A DNA stretch of 14,761 bases from Burkholderiaceae bacterium (lineage in GTDB: Bacteria; Pseudomonadota; Gammaproteobacteria; Burkholderiales; Burkholderiaceae), in assembly GCA_017998575.1 (NCBI GenBank), contig JAGOCV010000068.1, forward strand, positions 1 to 14,761, given 5' to 3'. Positions 14,627 through 14,761 of this stretch are shown piece by piece (position 1 is the stretch's first letter; each line of letters starts with the position of its first letter). A program made the position numbers and the translations under genes. The notes under the pieces are model-generated. The model made no database searches. It was given only the letters and a program-made list of their open reading frames with translations, and was not told where the DNA came from.

Positions 14627-14761
14627 GCTGCGCTCCATGGCAGGGGCGCGTCGTTCAGCCCCCAGTAGAAACTCTTCTGGCTCGTGTATTCCAGGATGCC
14701 CAGGCGGCCCTTCTCCTGGCCGTAGCCGCTCATCTTGTGGCCCGTGAACGGCGTGCTGATG
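14623..14761 (-). CDS. Aldehyde dehydrogenase, C-terminal fragment (5' end outside the window)
   Basis: The last 45 codons of a minus-strand gene are visible, reading ISTPFTGHKMSGYGQEKG, then LGILEYTSQKSFYWGLND. This is the typical C-terminal stretch of the NAD(P)-dependent aldehyde dehydrogenase family (PFGGxKxSGxGRExG and LEYTxxKxV in most members). The catalytic Cys and Glu are upstream of the window, so cofactor and substrate cannot be judged. In a ring-cleavage operon an ALDH usually oxidises a semialdehyde or aromatic aldehyde. Its TGA (14623-14625) overlaps the VOC start as ATGA, so it is the gene just before VOC in the operon. Confidence 0.88.
   Translation of the reverse strand, partial: ISTPFTGHKMSGYGQEKGRLGILEYTSQKSFYWGLNDAPLPWSAA
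14633..14636 (-). promoter_or_regulatory. Ribosome binding site GGAG deciding the VOC start
   Basis: On the minus strand GGAG stands 6 nt before ATG 14626 and lies inside the end of the ALDH gene. Since the alternative ATG 14638 lacks such a site, this supports the shorter 321-aa product. Confidence 0.7.

Overview
The window is high-GC DNA whose gene content and order point to a betaproteobacterium of the Burkholderiales, most probably Comamonadaceae. The evidence is the kdsD-kdsC-lptC block beside a CPA2 antiporter and apt, Ala/Pro-rich regulatory proteins, and an intergenic GCCCCC/GGGGGC hairpin element of a type I recall from that family. This is inference from gene content; no rRNA or tRNA is present. 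I see no insertion sequence, integrase, CRISPR array or phage gene.

Layout. (1) 1-318, plus: the C-terminal end of a glycine-rich RRM-type RNA-binding protein, closed by a strong, probably two-way terminator. (2) 418-3456, minus: an LPS-assembly operon, kdsD > kdsC > lptC, with junctions of 1 nt and an 8-nt overlap, followed by a classical SDR where lptA/lptB would often be. (3) 3589-5574, plus: a three-part CPA2 (Kef-like) antiporter divergent from kdsD, then a three-hairpin intergenic element and apt (5735-6289, plus). (4) 6315-10212, minus: four genes of unknown process. They are a stand-alone cyclic-nucleotide-binding domain, a protein with an N-terminal zinc ribbon, Ala-Pro linker and one membrane helix, a multi-pass membrane protein with a C-terminal zinc ribbon, and a hypothetical protein with an exact 42-bp internal duplication. 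(5) 10331-14761, minus: a tightly packed aromatic-degradation operon. It reads aldehyde dehydrogenase (partial) > two-domain VOC/extradiol dioxygenase > FAD monooxygenase > 76-aa small protein > Rieske oxygenase alpha subunit > SDR.

How they fit together. KdsD makes arabinose-5-phosphate and KdsC releases Kdo from Kdo-8-phosphate, while LptC belongs to the export bridge that carries the finished LPS. The aromatic operon holds two ring-hydroxylating enzymes, a ring-cleavage candidate and an aldehyde dehydrogenase. That is enough for attack, hydroxylation, cleavage and oxidation of an aromatic compound, but the substrate cannot be read from sequence and no ferredoxin or reductase for the Rieske enzyme lies in the window.

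The best candidates for something undescribed are the CNB/zinc-ribbon membrane cluster (6315-10212), the 76-aa protein that resembles the helical domain of serine recombinases (12208-12438), and the SDR that lacks the catalytic Tyr-Lys pair (10331-11110).
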